A stretch of DNA of 64,000 bases from Timema cristinae (GCA_039000515.1 JBCFYV010000100.1:27772818-27836817); one strand, 5' to 3'; shown: positions 21,505-33,611, counted from the stretch's first letter. A program made the numbers and translations. The notes: generated by a model from the letters alone, not told the origin.

Positions 21505-23256
21505 AATATACTTCCAATTGAATGAAAGCGTGAGTATTCACTAAATTTTTAAGATCAAATCATCTGGTTGAAATAAATAAAATATTTCTGCTATAGATAC
21601 GTTTAGTTTAAATTTATAAATATAGTAATATCAACAAATGTTTGTCATGTGTATTGTGTAATTTTACAAGGACATTCTCTCTTCATTTAAAAAAGTTTAT
21701 GACAAAATTATATAAATGTTGAAACTATGATTTAAAAAAATTAAACTAAACGCATATTCTGAAACAATAATTTATTTATTTGAGGCAAAAATATTTTTTT
21801 TATCATAAAAATTGCAAAAAAAAATTGGAACTTAACTAACGTTCTCGTCCATACCACATTAATTGCTATATTTTTTTTTACCATAAAACATATATTTGTA
21901 TGTTCTTAAAGGTCCTTACTACCACAGATTCTACTAAAGCTACGGTATTTGTTAAAAAAGAACACGTGAAACATATTCTAAAAAGTATAGTGTTAGACCG
22001 TCACATTATTTACCGCAAACTACCGAAGAATTCACATTACCTATCAGTATTCGTTTAGGAGGACGCGACTCTAGAATCCGAGATAAGGAGTTCATCTACA
22101 AACGCATTCAACTTTTCCACTTTACCTACCAATTTATTTTACCCTTTAGTTGGGCGCTAAGCCAGAATACATGGTATATTGCAGCCATTGCCCGGGCGCG
22201 CGCGAACGTAGCATTTTACCCCATGCACTTGTTTTTTTTTTAAACAGTCAAATCACGTTTAACTTTCCCTTGTTTTCCCTCATTCTCCCTCCCATCTATA
22301 ACTCCTCTCCCTCTTTCTTCCCCAGACTGATGAGAAGAAAATGACAACAAGAGGAAAAGAAAAAAAAAGGAGGGGGTGAATGAAGCGAACGAGGGGAAAG
22401 AGTAAAAGACAAATTAAAATTCTTGCCATAGACTATCAGGTAGCCGCCCCCCCCTCCCATCCATTTTGACATTTGTTACCAGGAGAAGGATTGTTAGAGA
22501 ATGTTTGTTTATCTGAGCTAAAAATAAAAGATCTTATCTATTGTTTTTCTGAAAGTACTTTTTTATTTTTTATTTGGATTCAATGGGTAAAATAAAAGAA
22601 TATACGAAATGGAATCTTTTTTTCTTTCTTTAATCGACTTTTATTGTTAAAATATACAATACATATACAATTATATTAAAGTTAAACTGATTGTTAAAGG
22701 CATGTGAATTGAGATTTCCCATAATATTAGGAATAAAAAAATAATAATCTGAATTTCTTCGTGGACATTGAAGGATATGTGAGACCAATAACAATAGTAC
22801 GCAATCCCTTTACAACCTTAATTTATATACAACTAGCAAAAATACCTGGCTTTGCTCGGGTAGCCGCACAATTTATTGCGTGGCTACACCGGGCAACGCT
22901 TTTCTTTGCTTCAAACAAAAAGACACGGCTGCCAGTTAGCTTTTCACAACGTGTCAGGTGTTTAATATTCGGCAAATATTATAAATAAATGGAACCGCAC
23001 ACCACACTGACTTTCTCCCCCTTTTATCTTAAAATATACATTTACTAAAAACGCGTAAGGTTTGTGAAACGGAATAATAAGTCTATACATTGTTGTAAAA
23101 CACTACACCAAAGATCATAAATGAAATAATTTACACTGTTACTTACTTATGACATTATGAACTAGAAACACTGTTAACAGTAAGAATGAGAAAAGTTAAG
23201 CATCTTTGTCCACCAAAGAGCATAATCAAATACATTTTAAAAACCTGAATTAAAAA

Positions 23257-23297
<41 letters not shown>

Positions 23298-25747
23298 CTT
23301 ATAGCTCGGAAATTGATGGTTTTATAAGTATATTTCAAATAAAAGATGTGTGTCTTTATTATTACTACAACTTTTCAATGATAAGTTATTTTGTATTTCA
23401 AATAGTTGCTAAAAAGTTCCATGACAATTTAAAAATTTCCTCAATGTAAAGTAGTCTCAAAGTAGTGTTCATGAAAGAATGAGACGTGCCATCTTGTTTA
23501 TAATGATAAAAAAAGTTTAGATATAAGATTGATTAAAATCGTTAGTGTGAACTTCAGGAAAATAGATATTTTCTCTTATTGCCCTTCAGAAAACTACCCT
23601 TAAATTTACGGTTGGCTACTAATTCCAAAAACCCCTCAGGAGGACCTTATGAAAATCCTAGATAATAAGTCCATCCCGATTCGGTAAAATTGTTTCGGAT
23701 CTAACCCGAGGTATAGACAGACACATGGCATTGTGAAAACAACTTTTTTTGGTTTCAGGGCGTCATGAAACGTTGTCAAGTTAATTTTTTAATATTTTTT
23801 TACGATCATAATTCTTTCTCTACGAGGTGTCGAGGGAAAGTAGAAAGGGGGAATTCAACCTGACGTGCTTTATATTCGTATCAAACTACAAAGAACCATT
23901 TAAAGAGGCCCATTCACGAGGCGATCTTGAAGCAACCGTATTGAAAATTTCGTCTCTTCCAACAAATTTTCAAAATATCTCCCAGTCAGTGGGCAAACGC
24001 AATGAGATTGCAGACGATATTTGGATCACCCAGGCGATATTTTGACTGACGGTTTGTCCCGTGAATCCGATCACACTTGTCGACAATCTGAAGAAGATTG
24101 CACAGTTTTTGCGCAGTGAATGAACGTTGGTGACCGGATAGCTCTAGCTGCTAGTTGGGATCATGCAAGTATGACTTTGTTTTGTTACTAAGCATCTCTA
24201 TCATTGCGTAGAATTTTCCCTGCTGTAGTTTGAGAGGGTGTATATTTTCTGCTTTCTGACCAGCTAAAAAGTTTTAACTTTGAGTTTAAAGTGTTTGTTT
24301 TTTAATTAACGAAGCTTTAAGCGAAGATTTGTATTTTTGAGATTAGATGAAAAGGTTAAATCTTAGATCTAGCCTTCTTCTATCATGTAATTAGGTCTAA
24401 TGTTTTTGTAGGGTCAATACAGATTATTTTAAGATAATGTGGGATTGTTTTATAAGGTCTTATGTGACTAATAACAATTAAAAAAACACTTTAAACTTGA
24501 AAAGTCAGAGATTTCGCTTACATTGAGGTGAAAACAATATTTAAAAACTCAAAACCCTTCATATATAAACCAGGATTTCTAAACGTCTGCATCATTTGTT
24601 ATTGCTCACTTATGTAACGCCCTTGATAGATATTTAAAAATTAAAATTATCGTTATGTGACAGCAGAAAAAAACTTATTTTCGACTTAGTTTCACATTTA
24701 AAAAGTGACCTTTACATTTCCTTATTTTTTAAATAATTTTTCTTATCTATATTGTATGCCCACACGTCAAAAAGGTCTACCATGAGCTGGTTTAAACTTA
24801 ATGGAGGAAAAGATCGTTTGGCAACCAAATAGCTTATAATTAATTCACGAGCTAACTTTACCTGGATGACAGCTCGAAATGTTACTAGAAGTAATCCCTA
24901 CGCCAACAGCTGATATCTATCACTTTGGATGATTGTAATGAAAATAGATGGTAATATAATTAATGTAATAGTTAACCACAGTAATTTAGGCCAATATAAT
25001 TTATATATTTATTTGAGGACGGACACAAAGTTTATTTATTGTTTTATTCCACTTAAAAAAATATTCACACTACTTTCACAACAATTTATAACGAACATAG
25101 CTTCAAAAGGGCGACTGACGAATTTAAACCATATGGTTGAACATGATGGTGAACAAGTTTTTACAATGAATCAGACACGCAGTTGATGAAATATTTTATT
25201 CGTTAAATATTTCAAAATAAGATAAAATAATCATAAAATAATTTATTGCATGTAAAAAAAGACAACAATTTTCTCTTATCCAAGTAAATACGATGCCTTT
25301 AGTAAAAGTTGAGTTTGATAAAAATAAATTATTTAAAAAAATGAAATAGTATGAGAAAACTTAAGTTTACGTTATTTTAAATGTAATATATAACAGGTAT
25401 TTAAAGATCTTTACAGTTATAACAAAACAGTGATCTTTTACAAGTGATATATATGATTTTCTAACTGTCATTCAGGTAAAAACATATCGTGAACAGTCTT
25501 TATATATTGCCTAGAGCAAGGGGATCTGGGAGTGCAACCAAATCTCTCAGTATCTTAAGATCAATCATATTGTCATCCCAGTTGCTTCAATGTTCCTAGA
25601 GAATTGGACCCTACTAAAGTGAGTGTATTTATGTTTTATCATAAGTATCAATGTTAATATCGCGTTTATATATTAAAGATGCAAAACACGTACATTAATG
25701 TACAGTCAAATTTTCATAAGAAGTACAATTTAGAGATAGAAAATAAT
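21505..25747. other. Large AT-rich tract without genes; old repeat debris
   Basis: Contents I can see: a pyrimidine tract then purine tract at about 22280-22400; a CTAGCAAAAATACCTGGCTT word at 22832 matching a motif often seen at the edges of old invertebrate repeats; (AT)n at 23258-23295; and a possible small MITE at about 23911-24066 (left ATTCACGAGG, right reversed ATTCACGGGA, both followed by an AACCGT word). Frames at 22150, 22761, 23827 and 24929 lack motifs. Confidence 0.4.
23258..23295. repeat. (AT)n microsatellite
   Basis: Uninterrupted TA/AT dinucleotides, about 19 units. Confidence 0.95.
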
Positions 25748-26052
25748 ACCATGGCGTCAGCACGTAATTGAGCTATATAGACCGAGCAGTCGCTGTCTTA
25801 TGGCGAGGATACCATACACTTCTGCGGATAGAGAGATTTCATGTGGTCAGCATAACGAATACTACATCCGTTAAACTCAATTTTCTAGACCAAAACCACT
25901 ACTTTTCCGTTAAAGTAGCCCCTCCTTATTTTTCTCACTAGCCTAAGTTGACACTTTTCCAGACCCACAGAAAGTCTGGAAGCACTGCGGATCGAGTTAG
26001 GGACCTCTGGATCTGTACAGCCAGGAGATATAACCACTAGACCTCAGATAGG
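25748..26052 (-). mobile_element. SINE family E, minus strand
   Basis: GACCGAGCAGTCGCTGTCTT, TGTGGTCAGCATAACG and the reversed head GGACCTCTGGATCTGTACAG, ending CACTAGACCTCAGAT. On the minus strand this reads GGTCTAGTGGTTA, a good A-box arm, with a weaker B box (AACTCGATCC). Confidence 0.65.
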
Positions 26053-27098
26053 ATCACCATTTAGATAATACTTCTTGTTTGCAGTCAGACTCTCACCGTT
26101 TCTAAATAAATATAATGTAATATTAGCTCGGCCTATGAAAAAGGTAGGAAGGGGGTTGTGTGGTAAAACCAACTTATTGCTCAGCTGCATGAAACTCTTA
26201 CAATATCCAGACTATTGGGTATTTGATATTTTAATAACAGCCTCACTGTGCTTACCTGGTTGTCATAGCAACCTAACACAATATGACCTACACTGGTAGT
26301 TGGACAAAAACAATACTTAGGGTAAACATAATTTACACATAAATAAACACTTCAATATTAAAGGCGGTAAATGTATGAGAATGGAGATGAAATGAATAAA
26401 AATAATATTTTATATGATTTGTTGAATCATTCATTTAATTTTAAGTTAAACAACATCATCTGTCTGTGGAGCGCTGATAGCTACGTTTTAAGATAAACTA
26501 AATATACTTTAAATATCAAAATATAAATATATCAACCTTTTTTATATTACATTTTAAATCTGGGAACAATGTTCACATATCAATGTTAAGGAAGACTTTA
26601 TATATAAAAAAATTAAATTCAAACAAATAAAATTAAAATTTTGTTTTCAAGTAAACCAAAATTTAATATGTTCCTAGTTATTAAAATTAAAATATTGAAA
26701 AGCATAACTATATTCTTGAGACATTAATAATACATTATTATGAATTTAACAATGATTTAAATCATGACAGTGAAAGTTGACAAATGTAAAATAATTAGAA
26801 ATATAAACTTTTTAATATCAATATGTGTAAAAATAGCTTTGATTATGGTAGTTAAATTTTTGAAGAATATTTCATGGTTTAGATGCTCTAGGATGGCTTG
26901 AAATGGAGAGGGATGCATCTAAGATAAAAATAGAAATATCTCTTCTGTTGAAAAAACTCTTTGTTGAAATTCATTGGAAAATGAAACTATTCATAATAGA
27001 GTTAATATTTAGTAACTTCATTCACAAGAATTCCCATTACTAGTTTGGGTACAGGGCTAATTGTTTCCACATTAACCTCCAACTTTAATACTATTTTG
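26053..27098. other. AT-rich unassigned DNA
   Basis: The 74-codon frame at 26075-26299 has no recognised motif. No repeat was identified. Confidence 0.4.
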
Positions 27099-27110
27099 AT
27101 AATAGCTACT

Positions 27111-27367
27111 ACCCGCCTCGGTGGCGTAGTTGGCTAACGCGCTTGTCGTGTTGAGCTGCTCGACTGCTGAGGACGGGAGATCGAGGTTCAAATCTCGGTC
27201 GGGTGAACTGGGGGGGGGGTTTCTAAATGGTTTTCCACTCTCCCTCCACGCAAATGCGGGTTCACTTCCTCTCTAATTCAACCTTCCCAATTCCTAATCC
27301 ATTAGCGTAATTAGTACTTAAAGCGTATAACCCGAACGGGTAGTAAGACGCGGTGCTAAAAAAAAAA
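27111..27367 (+). mobile_element. SINE-A, full length
   Basis: Clean A box TGGCGTAGTTGG and the shared tail. ATAATAGCTACT (27099-27110) and ATAATACCTACT (27368-27379) match 11 of 12 as target duplication. The tail is mostly A rather than (TAA)n. A 104-codon minus-strand frame starts in the flank and ends in the SINE; part of its wording recurs at 43379-43657, as expected of shared repeat sequence. Confidence 0.9.
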
Positions 27368-27379
27368 ATAATACCTACT

Positions 27380-28737
27380 CTTGCGGTAAAATTTACAAAT
27401 GTGGGTTTAGGACATATGTTTATGCCAAAATAAAGAAACTCGATCAAAAGTAGAATTGGGCTAGCCCATTTCCACGAGGGATAGTTCAAAAACTTCCTTA
27501 CTGGAAATAAAGAGGTGAGCTCTTCCCAAACTAAGTACCACTCCCAAAACTGTAGATTTAAACTGATGAGATTCAAATGGAGAGGAAAGAAATTATAATG
27601 GAAAAGCGAAAATAGCCTGAAAATATATAATATAATTTAAATAAGATATTAACTTTTCTTTTTAAATTGATAGATCATGAAATTCATAGATAGTGGAATT
27701 TAAATTGCAACAAGATTCCCTTTCTCTTGTTTGGTCAATAAGCTTCTCTCTCATACACTAGTTCTCTTGATTGCACCGGCTTGAACACAACAAAGACAAT
27801 AGCCTCCGTACGTGAGACACTGTGTGTATATATTGTTCATCTCGACGAAAATTGAAAGGATTAATTAACCCACACTGGTTAATATCCAATAAATAAACTC
27901 CTATTGTTTATTGATATATGTTCATGTACTTTTAGATTCGTAGAACGTTCGAATGCTGTGTTTGTTTCTATTAAATAAACGTTATGGAAATACGACGTTA
28001 TTGGTTAAAATTCACGACTACATGTGCTCGTAATATTTACACACTTAAAATTACTATAAAACTATTAAATAACAAGGAGATAGGTTTGTTATTTTACAAA
28101 ATGTGTATGGTGAAAACTGGTAATAAAGGTGTTGCATAAAATAAATGGAGTTCCTGAAAATAATTACTAAAATTATTTACTTAGATTCAGTTTGACTCAA
28201 TTTTCATGACAATAATGAGTTAACTGTGTTCAAATATATCTATCCATTTAATAAAACTCGTGTTTTCATGTAGTAAACACGGGGGAAAAAAAATGGAAAT
28301 AGTATATCAATTTAAAGAATGTTTAATGGTTAGAATAATCCGAATAAAAGTTAGACAAAGTGACAAGATAATTCACTGTCTTAAACTGTAAGAAAAGTAA
28401 AATTACCAAGGAGTTACAAAAAGAAACGAGGCAAGAGAAACGAAAATGGTGGTAGACGAATGATGTGGTGAAAACTGTGAAAAGAAAGGAGGCGAAAAAA
28501 AAAAAAGAAGAGAAAGATTGCTCTCACTGCATCTCCAGCATTTGAAACATCCTTACAAAAAAATAAAGCCAAAATGGGAGCTGTCTTGAATCAAAATTAG
28601 ATCATAAAATACACCACCATGTGTGACAGACATGGACATTTTGGGTTTATGCGACATATGGAATTTTGTTTAGTGATTTAAGATAAATCATGTGTTTTAA
28701 CTGATTTTATTTCAACCTCTTTGAACTTTATGTGAAG
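27380..28737. other. AT-rich unassigned DNA
   Basis: No repeat or gene recognised. A purine-rich stretch lies at about 28420-28515. Confidence 0.4.
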
Positions 28738-28985
28738 TTCTTGCCTCAGAACTCAATGATTATGAGTTCAAACCCAACTGGGGTGGACGGATTTTTCTTG
28801 AGCGATAATAATATGTAGCACAACTTCCTTTGGAGGAAAATAAAGCAGTCAGTCCCATGTCTATTATGGGATGTAAAATAGCCCTGGAAGGTATGTGTAA
28901 ATACCTTTCCCGACAAAATTGGTAGGTATTTTCACTCTCACTCATAGAAATTATCGTGGTGATAAAATAATTAAATTCAGAAAGT
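28738..28985 (+). mobile_element. SINE family F, plus strand
   Basis: GAGTTCAAACCCAACTGGGG (B-box region), TTTTTCTTGAGCGATAATAA, GCAGTCAGTCCCATGTCTAT, GGTATGTGTAAATACC and AGAAAGTGCAGGTTA. The same words follow in order at 61142-61400. The A-box side is poorly kept. The 61-codon minus-strand frame here is not a gene. Confidence 0.65.
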
Positions 28986-29404
28986 GCAGGTTAAATACCT
29001 CAAATAAATGGAAGAATGAAAAAAAAAACTCTTTGTATATAATATTTTAAGTAATAGCCTATATTTTTTATTCTACTCAAATTGACCTAAAGCAACCACT
29101 ATTTACTGCCACAATTGTAGTACCAAACATAATATGAATATATGTAATATCTTTCGAACCAACTTCGATGTAATGCCTGAAATGGTTATATATTTGTTCA
29201 CTTAGGAACACATTTTATAATAATTAATATTTCATAAGAAAAAACTTATTCCTTGACCTTTATTTTATAAAAAAAATTAAATGTCATGTAAAGCAAAATA
29301 TAAAATTATATAATACTTCGTGCTAAAATTATATTAAATTCTAATTAATTGGAAAATATTATGAAAGTGTCATGACAACCAATTGTTGTTCAAGTGTTGA
29401 ATTT

Positions 29405-29530
29405 TTTTGGGTTTCATTTTTAGCAATGCCTCTACTACCTCTTTAGGCCATACGCATGTAGACTAATTAAGCTGCTACGTTATTGTGTGAAGGATGAGTT
29501 AGTTTGAATTTAGAGACAGTTTACCAGCAC
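29405..29530 (-). mobile_element. Degenerate SINE-L tail and body, minus strand
   Basis: TTTTAGCAATGCCTCTACTACC, CATACGCATGTAGACTAATT and GAAGGATGAG keep the order of a reversed SINE tail. The head is missing. Confidence 0.35.
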
Positions 29531-29536
29531 TCAGGC

Positions 29537-30143
29537 GCGGATCCAAATTAATTTCATATGGGGGGGGGGGGGGGATAATTATTTATAAATAACATAGCTA
29601 CTTACAATGTTAGATTTTGTTTAAAGCCATTTAATAGTTTCTCATTCATATATGATCTTATGTTTGTTTTAAACCGTGGTCTCCTCCCCAAAATTTTAAA
29701 ATCAAATAAAATAGTTTTATAAAATTTTTAGTGGCCCTCCTTAATTTTTTTTTTAAATGGTTCACTCTAGAAGTTATGAGAAGTCTTCACCTTATTTAAA
29801 ATTATATTATTTTATAAGCAATTTAAAGTTTTCCTCACTTGGAAATTTTTGAATTTTCGTTGCCCTTCAAAGCTATTTAGAGTGATCCTCACCTTAATTT
29901 TAACGATGATTAGACACCACTAGAAGATAATCTTTGAATTGATCTTCTACTGACAATTTTTTTAAATTGAATTATTTCAGAAACTAGACTATTTGGGGTG
30001 GTCCTCGCCTGAAAATTCTTCAAAATGACATATATTTAGGAACTATTTGTAGTTGTCCTTCCCTAGACTTTTTTGAAATTTTGATGACATTAGAAGCTAT
30101 TTAGAGCTTTCCTCCCTGACATTTCCTGCCAGTTAGATTCCTT
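29537..30143. repeat. G tract and degenerate tandem segments
   Basis: CAGGCGCGGATCCAAATTAA at 29535 followed by about 16 Gs (29559-29574) resembles a hAT terminus, but I found no partner end. From about 29740 to 30130 a loose repeat of 50-60 bp recurs (GAAGCTATTTAGAG or similar, then a TCCTC word, then AATTTTT), and continues past the SINE-B at 30494-30560. Confidence 0.4.
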
Positions 30144-30153
30144 TAGTATAGAG

Positions 30154-30155
<2 letters not shown>

Positions 30156-30202
<47 letters not shown>

Positions 30203-30481
30203 CACCACGTCTTAATATCCGTTCGGGTTATGCGCCCTTACGATAATGTATAATGGTAGGGATGTGATGATGAATGAATGAGGACCTACAGTTTAACGTG
30301 GAATCCGAACCACGGTTGAGGCCTGGCATTCCCCACATTCACAAGTTGTGATTAATACACGTCTTATCAGAGGTGAAGGAAGGGTTTGGTAATCAGATAA
30401 ATCCGTTCCGGGACCGAGGATTAAACCCCGGACCTCAAGCATAGAAGCTTGACACCTTATCCCTAGACCACTAGGTCACCC
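30156..30481 (-). mobile_element. SINE-B, long subfamily, minus strand
   Basis: A (TTA)n tract of about 45 bp, then CACCACGTCTTAATATCCGT, a body with the long form (GTTGTGATTAATACACGTCT) and the full head. TAGTATAGAGTT at 30144-30155 and 30482-30493 is a perfect 12 bp target duplication. Confidence 0.93.
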
Positions 30482-30493
30482 TAGTATAGAGTT

Positions 30494-30910
30494 ATTTGAA
30501 GAGGTCTTCTCTGGCAAATTTTTGACAATATAATGCATCTAGATGTCATTTGGAGTTTGATTTAAGGCCATATTTCAGCTTCATATTCGATAATATCAGA
30601 GGATTTGAAATATATCTAGGGTGGGATTTATTCCAGGTAGGGGCAAATTATTTTCATTCGTACATGAAAACGAATATATTTTCTACACTAGCGTGAGTCA
30701 TGTCAGACATTGAATAAACGGGAACGAATAACGCACGTGTGGACCCGGCTTAAGTGTTGACTGTTCGTAAAAGATAAAAAAATAAAACGGCTAATTTATC
30801 TGTGTTATATTTTCTTTCTAAAATTTGAACTTTAATTTTGGATCTTGTATTAATTTTCTAACTTTCACAGGGTGAGGGGGTTAACTGACCCTTCGACCCC
30901 CCCTCCACCC
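30494..30910. other. Unassigned DNA; possible MITE end
   Basis: GCACGTGTGGACCCGGCTTAA at 30733-30753 looks like a transposon terminus next to a TTAA. I could not locate the other end with confidence. Confidence 0.3.
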
Positions 30911-30914
30911 CTCA

Positions 30915-31055
30915 CCGAATCCACCCCTACCCGAAATTGCACGTAAAGAGAGAGAAAGATAGAGTGAAAAACCACTTGGGAAAAATTCCCCACAATACAC
31001 CCAACCAGGATTTGAATCCCAATCTCCCAGCCATCGGCAGTCTAGTCTATTGCAT
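30915..31055 (-). mobile_element. SINE-L head and linker, minus strand
   Basis: GAGTGAAAAACCACTTGGGA, AATACACCCAACCAGGATTT, CCCAATCTCCCAGCCATCGG and AGTCTAGTCTATTGC. The tail half is not seen. It stands head to head with the next copy. Confidence 0.6.
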
Positions 31056-31059
31056 GAAT

Positions 31060-31284
31060 ACACAAATCTGTGGTCGCATGTTCTTAAACGTCAGTCTCGT
31101 AGTAGACTGAATTATCTTCGATGGGGAAGTCGGGGTTCGAATACCAGTAAGGAATACAGTAGGTGGTTTTTCCTAAATCACTTACCACTTCCCCTCTATA
31201 TAATGTGGATACATTTCTTCTCAAATTCTACCTTACTCATCCCTATCCTATTCGCTTAACTAATGTACGCGTATAGCCCTAACG
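31060..31284 (+). mobile_element. SINE-L, plus strand, tail cut by hAT-like element
   Basis: GGTCGCATGTTCTTAAACGT, TCTCGTAGTAGACTGAATTA, GGGGTTCGAATACCAG and GGTGGTTTTTCCTAAATC, ending GCGTATAGCCCTAACG. The SINE tail hairpin is where the next element entered. Confidence 0.75.
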
Positions 31285-31866
31285 CAGCCATTTTGAACCT
31301 TTTTTTTTCAACTCACAGCACACTAAAAAAGCGTTAAAACTATCAAGGCACACCATTAAGTCTTTTAAGGGGAGATTTTATCCTTAAAATAACGAGTATT
31401 AAAATTGCGTTTCTTGGTGACCTGGTGGTCTAGGGGTAAGGTGTCAGACTTCTATGCTGGCGGCCGGGGTTCAATCCTCGGTCCCGGCACAAATTTATCT
31501 GATTACCAAACCCTTCCTTCACCTCTGACAAGACATCTTGTGAATGTGGGGAATGCCAGGCCTCCACCGTGGTTCGGATTCCACGTTAAACTGTAGGTCC
31601 TTCATTTCATCTCATAATCACCCTACCATTACACATTAGCGTAAGTGCGTATAACCCGAACGGTAGTAAGACGCGGTGCTAATAGTAAAATGTTTCAAAT
31701 TCAATAGCAAAATTCTGATTATTATGCTATTTAAAAAAATGTTTATCATGGATTTTAAAATATTATTTTTATTCCTCAATTTGTTTTCTGTAACTTTTTA
31801 TAGTTTCCCACAAACTCCCACGGCACATCTGCTGACTTTTTGCGGTACATCTGTTGAAAAACGCTG
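31285..31866. mobile_element. Non-autonomous hAT-like element with SINE-B inside
   Basis: Left end CAGCCATTTTGAACCTTTTT followed by TCACAGCACACT; right end reversed CAGCGTTTTTCAACAGATGT followed by GTACCGC. Flanks CCCTAACG (31277-31284) and ACCTAACG (31867-31874) match 7 of 8, the hAT target size. Without the SINE-B the element is about 310 bp and non-coding. Confidence 0.8.
31416..31685 (+). mobile_element. SINE-B, full-length head, plus strand
   Basis: Starts GGTGACCTGGTGGTCTAGGG, with B box GGGGTTCAATCC, and ends GCGGTGCTAATA. One base of the hairpin (CGGTAGTAAG) is lost. TAAAATTGCGTTTC before and TAAAATGTTTC after could be a decayed duplication. The 63-codon frame here recurs in other copies and is not a gene. 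Confidence 0.88.
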
Positions 31867-31874
31867 ACCTAACG

Positions 31875-32466
31875 GGCATCATGTCGCATCGTAAAAACGT
31901 AAATCTTCAGATTTTAAAAGTGAGATGGAGCTATTCTGGATTTAAACGATTGTTGAACCCAGCCCGAGATGCTACGACACGCGCATAAATAGGAACGGGA
32001 CGGGACGGAAGAGTATTTTGCCAAACGTCCAATGTTTGTAAGTCAAGGGGGCGGAAATTGTATTCGGGGCATGCGTGAGCCACATTTTTCAAGCCCTTTT
32101 CTGAAGTGAGGGAGAAGAACGACAAACGAAAGTGGTACCTACATTCTACTCCTCTCTTTACTCCACCCCCCTCACTTAGATCCCTATATCACCAGTAATG
32201 TACAGCCCTCCGCGCAAAAATCAATGAAACCATGACGTTATTCTTTCAAGAGGAACTATCACATGTGTTGGTTGCTTAGTACTTTATTTTTATAGCGTTT
32301 TGGGTGCTTTTACTGAATACAAGATTATTTCAGTCAACGACATACATTTTAACTTAACCTAGGACAACACATATACTTAGAAAAACTATTGCACCAAGAT
32401 TTTAATTATTTGAATAATGGAACAAATCAATACACCAATAATAAATTATTTTATTCTACCACTATA
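31875..32466. other. Unassigned DNA
   Basis: The 64-codon frame at 31931-32125 has no known motif. The region is somewhat richer in G+C around 31950-32110. Confidence 0.4.
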
Positions 32467-32468
32467 TA

Positions 32469-33082
32469 CAGGGTGTTACCGGTTTAAACGACTTAGCTTT
32501 GGGAAGTGGTAGTGAATCATAAGCTAACTAAAAATGTATTTTGGTAAATCTGCTCGTTTTATCTTCCTTTACGCGCAAACAGAAAAAAAAACTAAATATA
32601 AACACGTTTTATTGCAGAGGTCCTCGGCAATGGATTAATATTAATTATCCCGGAAGATGTATCGGTCGTGCTGGACCTGTGGCTTGAGCCTCTGCGTTCA
32701 TCTGATTTAACGCCATTAGATTTTTTTTAAATTGAGAGCTCTCAAACAAAAAGTGTATGAAGAGCCTGTTAATGTTCTTTCATCATTACGACAAAGGAAA
32801 ACACAAACGTGCGAAGAAACAACAGTCGCACAATGTCGGTCAGACACTCGTCCTGTCATTGATTGGTGCAATGCTTGTATCCGGGCTGGAGGCCGACAAT
32901 TTGAACTAAATAAGTACAATATTTTATTTAATACTAATTTTTTGTTCTTAGTTCATTTTTTGCTGTTTGCGCGAATAGGAGGGTAAAACAAGCATATCTC
33001 CTAAATACATTTTAATCTAGTTTTTTTTTAAATTCACTACTACTTCCCTAATTTTAGCCTTTTAACCTGGGGACATGCTTTG
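32469..33082 (+). mobile_element. Internally deleted mariner/Tc1-type transposon
   Basis: Long inverted ends of about 100 bp: left GGTTTAAACGACTTAGCTTT, GGAAGTGGTAGTGAATCATA, AAAATGTATTTTGGTAAATC; right, reversed, GGTTAAAAGGCTAAAATTAG, GGAAGTAGTAGTGAATTTAA, AAAATGTATTTAGGAGATAT. Both ends reach TA dinucleotides (32467-32468, 33083-33084), the TA target of the IS630/Tc1/mariner superfamily. The interior keeps only the last part of a transposase gene. Confidence 0.8.
32655..32919 (+). pseudogene. Mariner/Tc1-type transposase, C-terminal remnant
   Basis: In broken frames the remnant reads GRAGPVA, then SDLTPLDFF (32701-32727), the region of the third catalytic Asp in DD(n)D transposases (family pattern SPDLxPLDFFLWG). 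After a frame change it continues LKQKVYEEPVNVLSSLRQR, then RAGGRQFE, as the tail of these proteins does. The first two catalytic acids and the DNA-binding domain are deleted, and stops and frameshifts are present, so it is inactive. Confidence 0.75.
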
Positions 33083-33151
33083 TATTGAACATGTAGTCAG
33101 TCACTCTGACCACTTGGCCACAAGGACCGAACAAGATAGTCGGTAACGATG

Positions 33152-33408
33152 TTGTTTTAAACACCACGTCTTACTACCCGTCCGGGTTATACACTTATGT
33201 ACAAATTATGCTGATGTTTTTAGGGATGAGGAAGATTATATTAATAGGAATTGTACCCTCATTTGCGTGGAGGAGGATTGGGAAACTATTTTTGGACAAA
33301 CCACCCACAATACACCCAACCGAGATTCTAACCTCGATCTCTCCGTCAATGAGAGCATAGCCTATTGTGAGGGTAGCGCCTTAGACCATGTGGCCACTGA
33401 AGTGGGTA
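33152..33408 (-). mobile_element. SINE-L, minus strand, full length with duplication
   Basis: CACCACGTCTTACTACCCGT to GACCATGTGGCCACTGAAGT. GGTAACGATG at 33142-33151 and 33409-33418 is a perfect 10 bp target duplication, which sets the full length of SINE-L at about 257 bp. Confidence 0.92.
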
Positions 33409-33611
33409 GGTAACGATGATTATTTGATCAATGCTTAAATTTATAAATAAAATTAGAAGCTAGATTAAATTTTGCAAATTTATATTTTTTTACTCCTTCA
33501 TTAATAATTTGAACATTTTGATTTACAACAAATACCCATATAAACCATCATTTAAATTAAATATAGCTATCTATGAAGATAAAAAAAACTTTGATCAAAA
33601 TAAATAATCAC

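Noticed and set aside
27262..27576. 104-codon minus-strand frame
   Set aside because: It ends in SINE-A read-through ([20 protein letters not shown]), also seen at 43379-43657; the flank part has no motif.
29535..29575. hAT left terminus followed by a G tract
   Set aside because: No matching right end or 8 bp duplication was found, so it is not called as an element.
31416..31490. Possible functional tRNA genes at SINE heads
   Set aside because: The heads have A and B boxes but imperfect cloverleafs and SINE bodies attached. None looks like a standalone tRNA gene.
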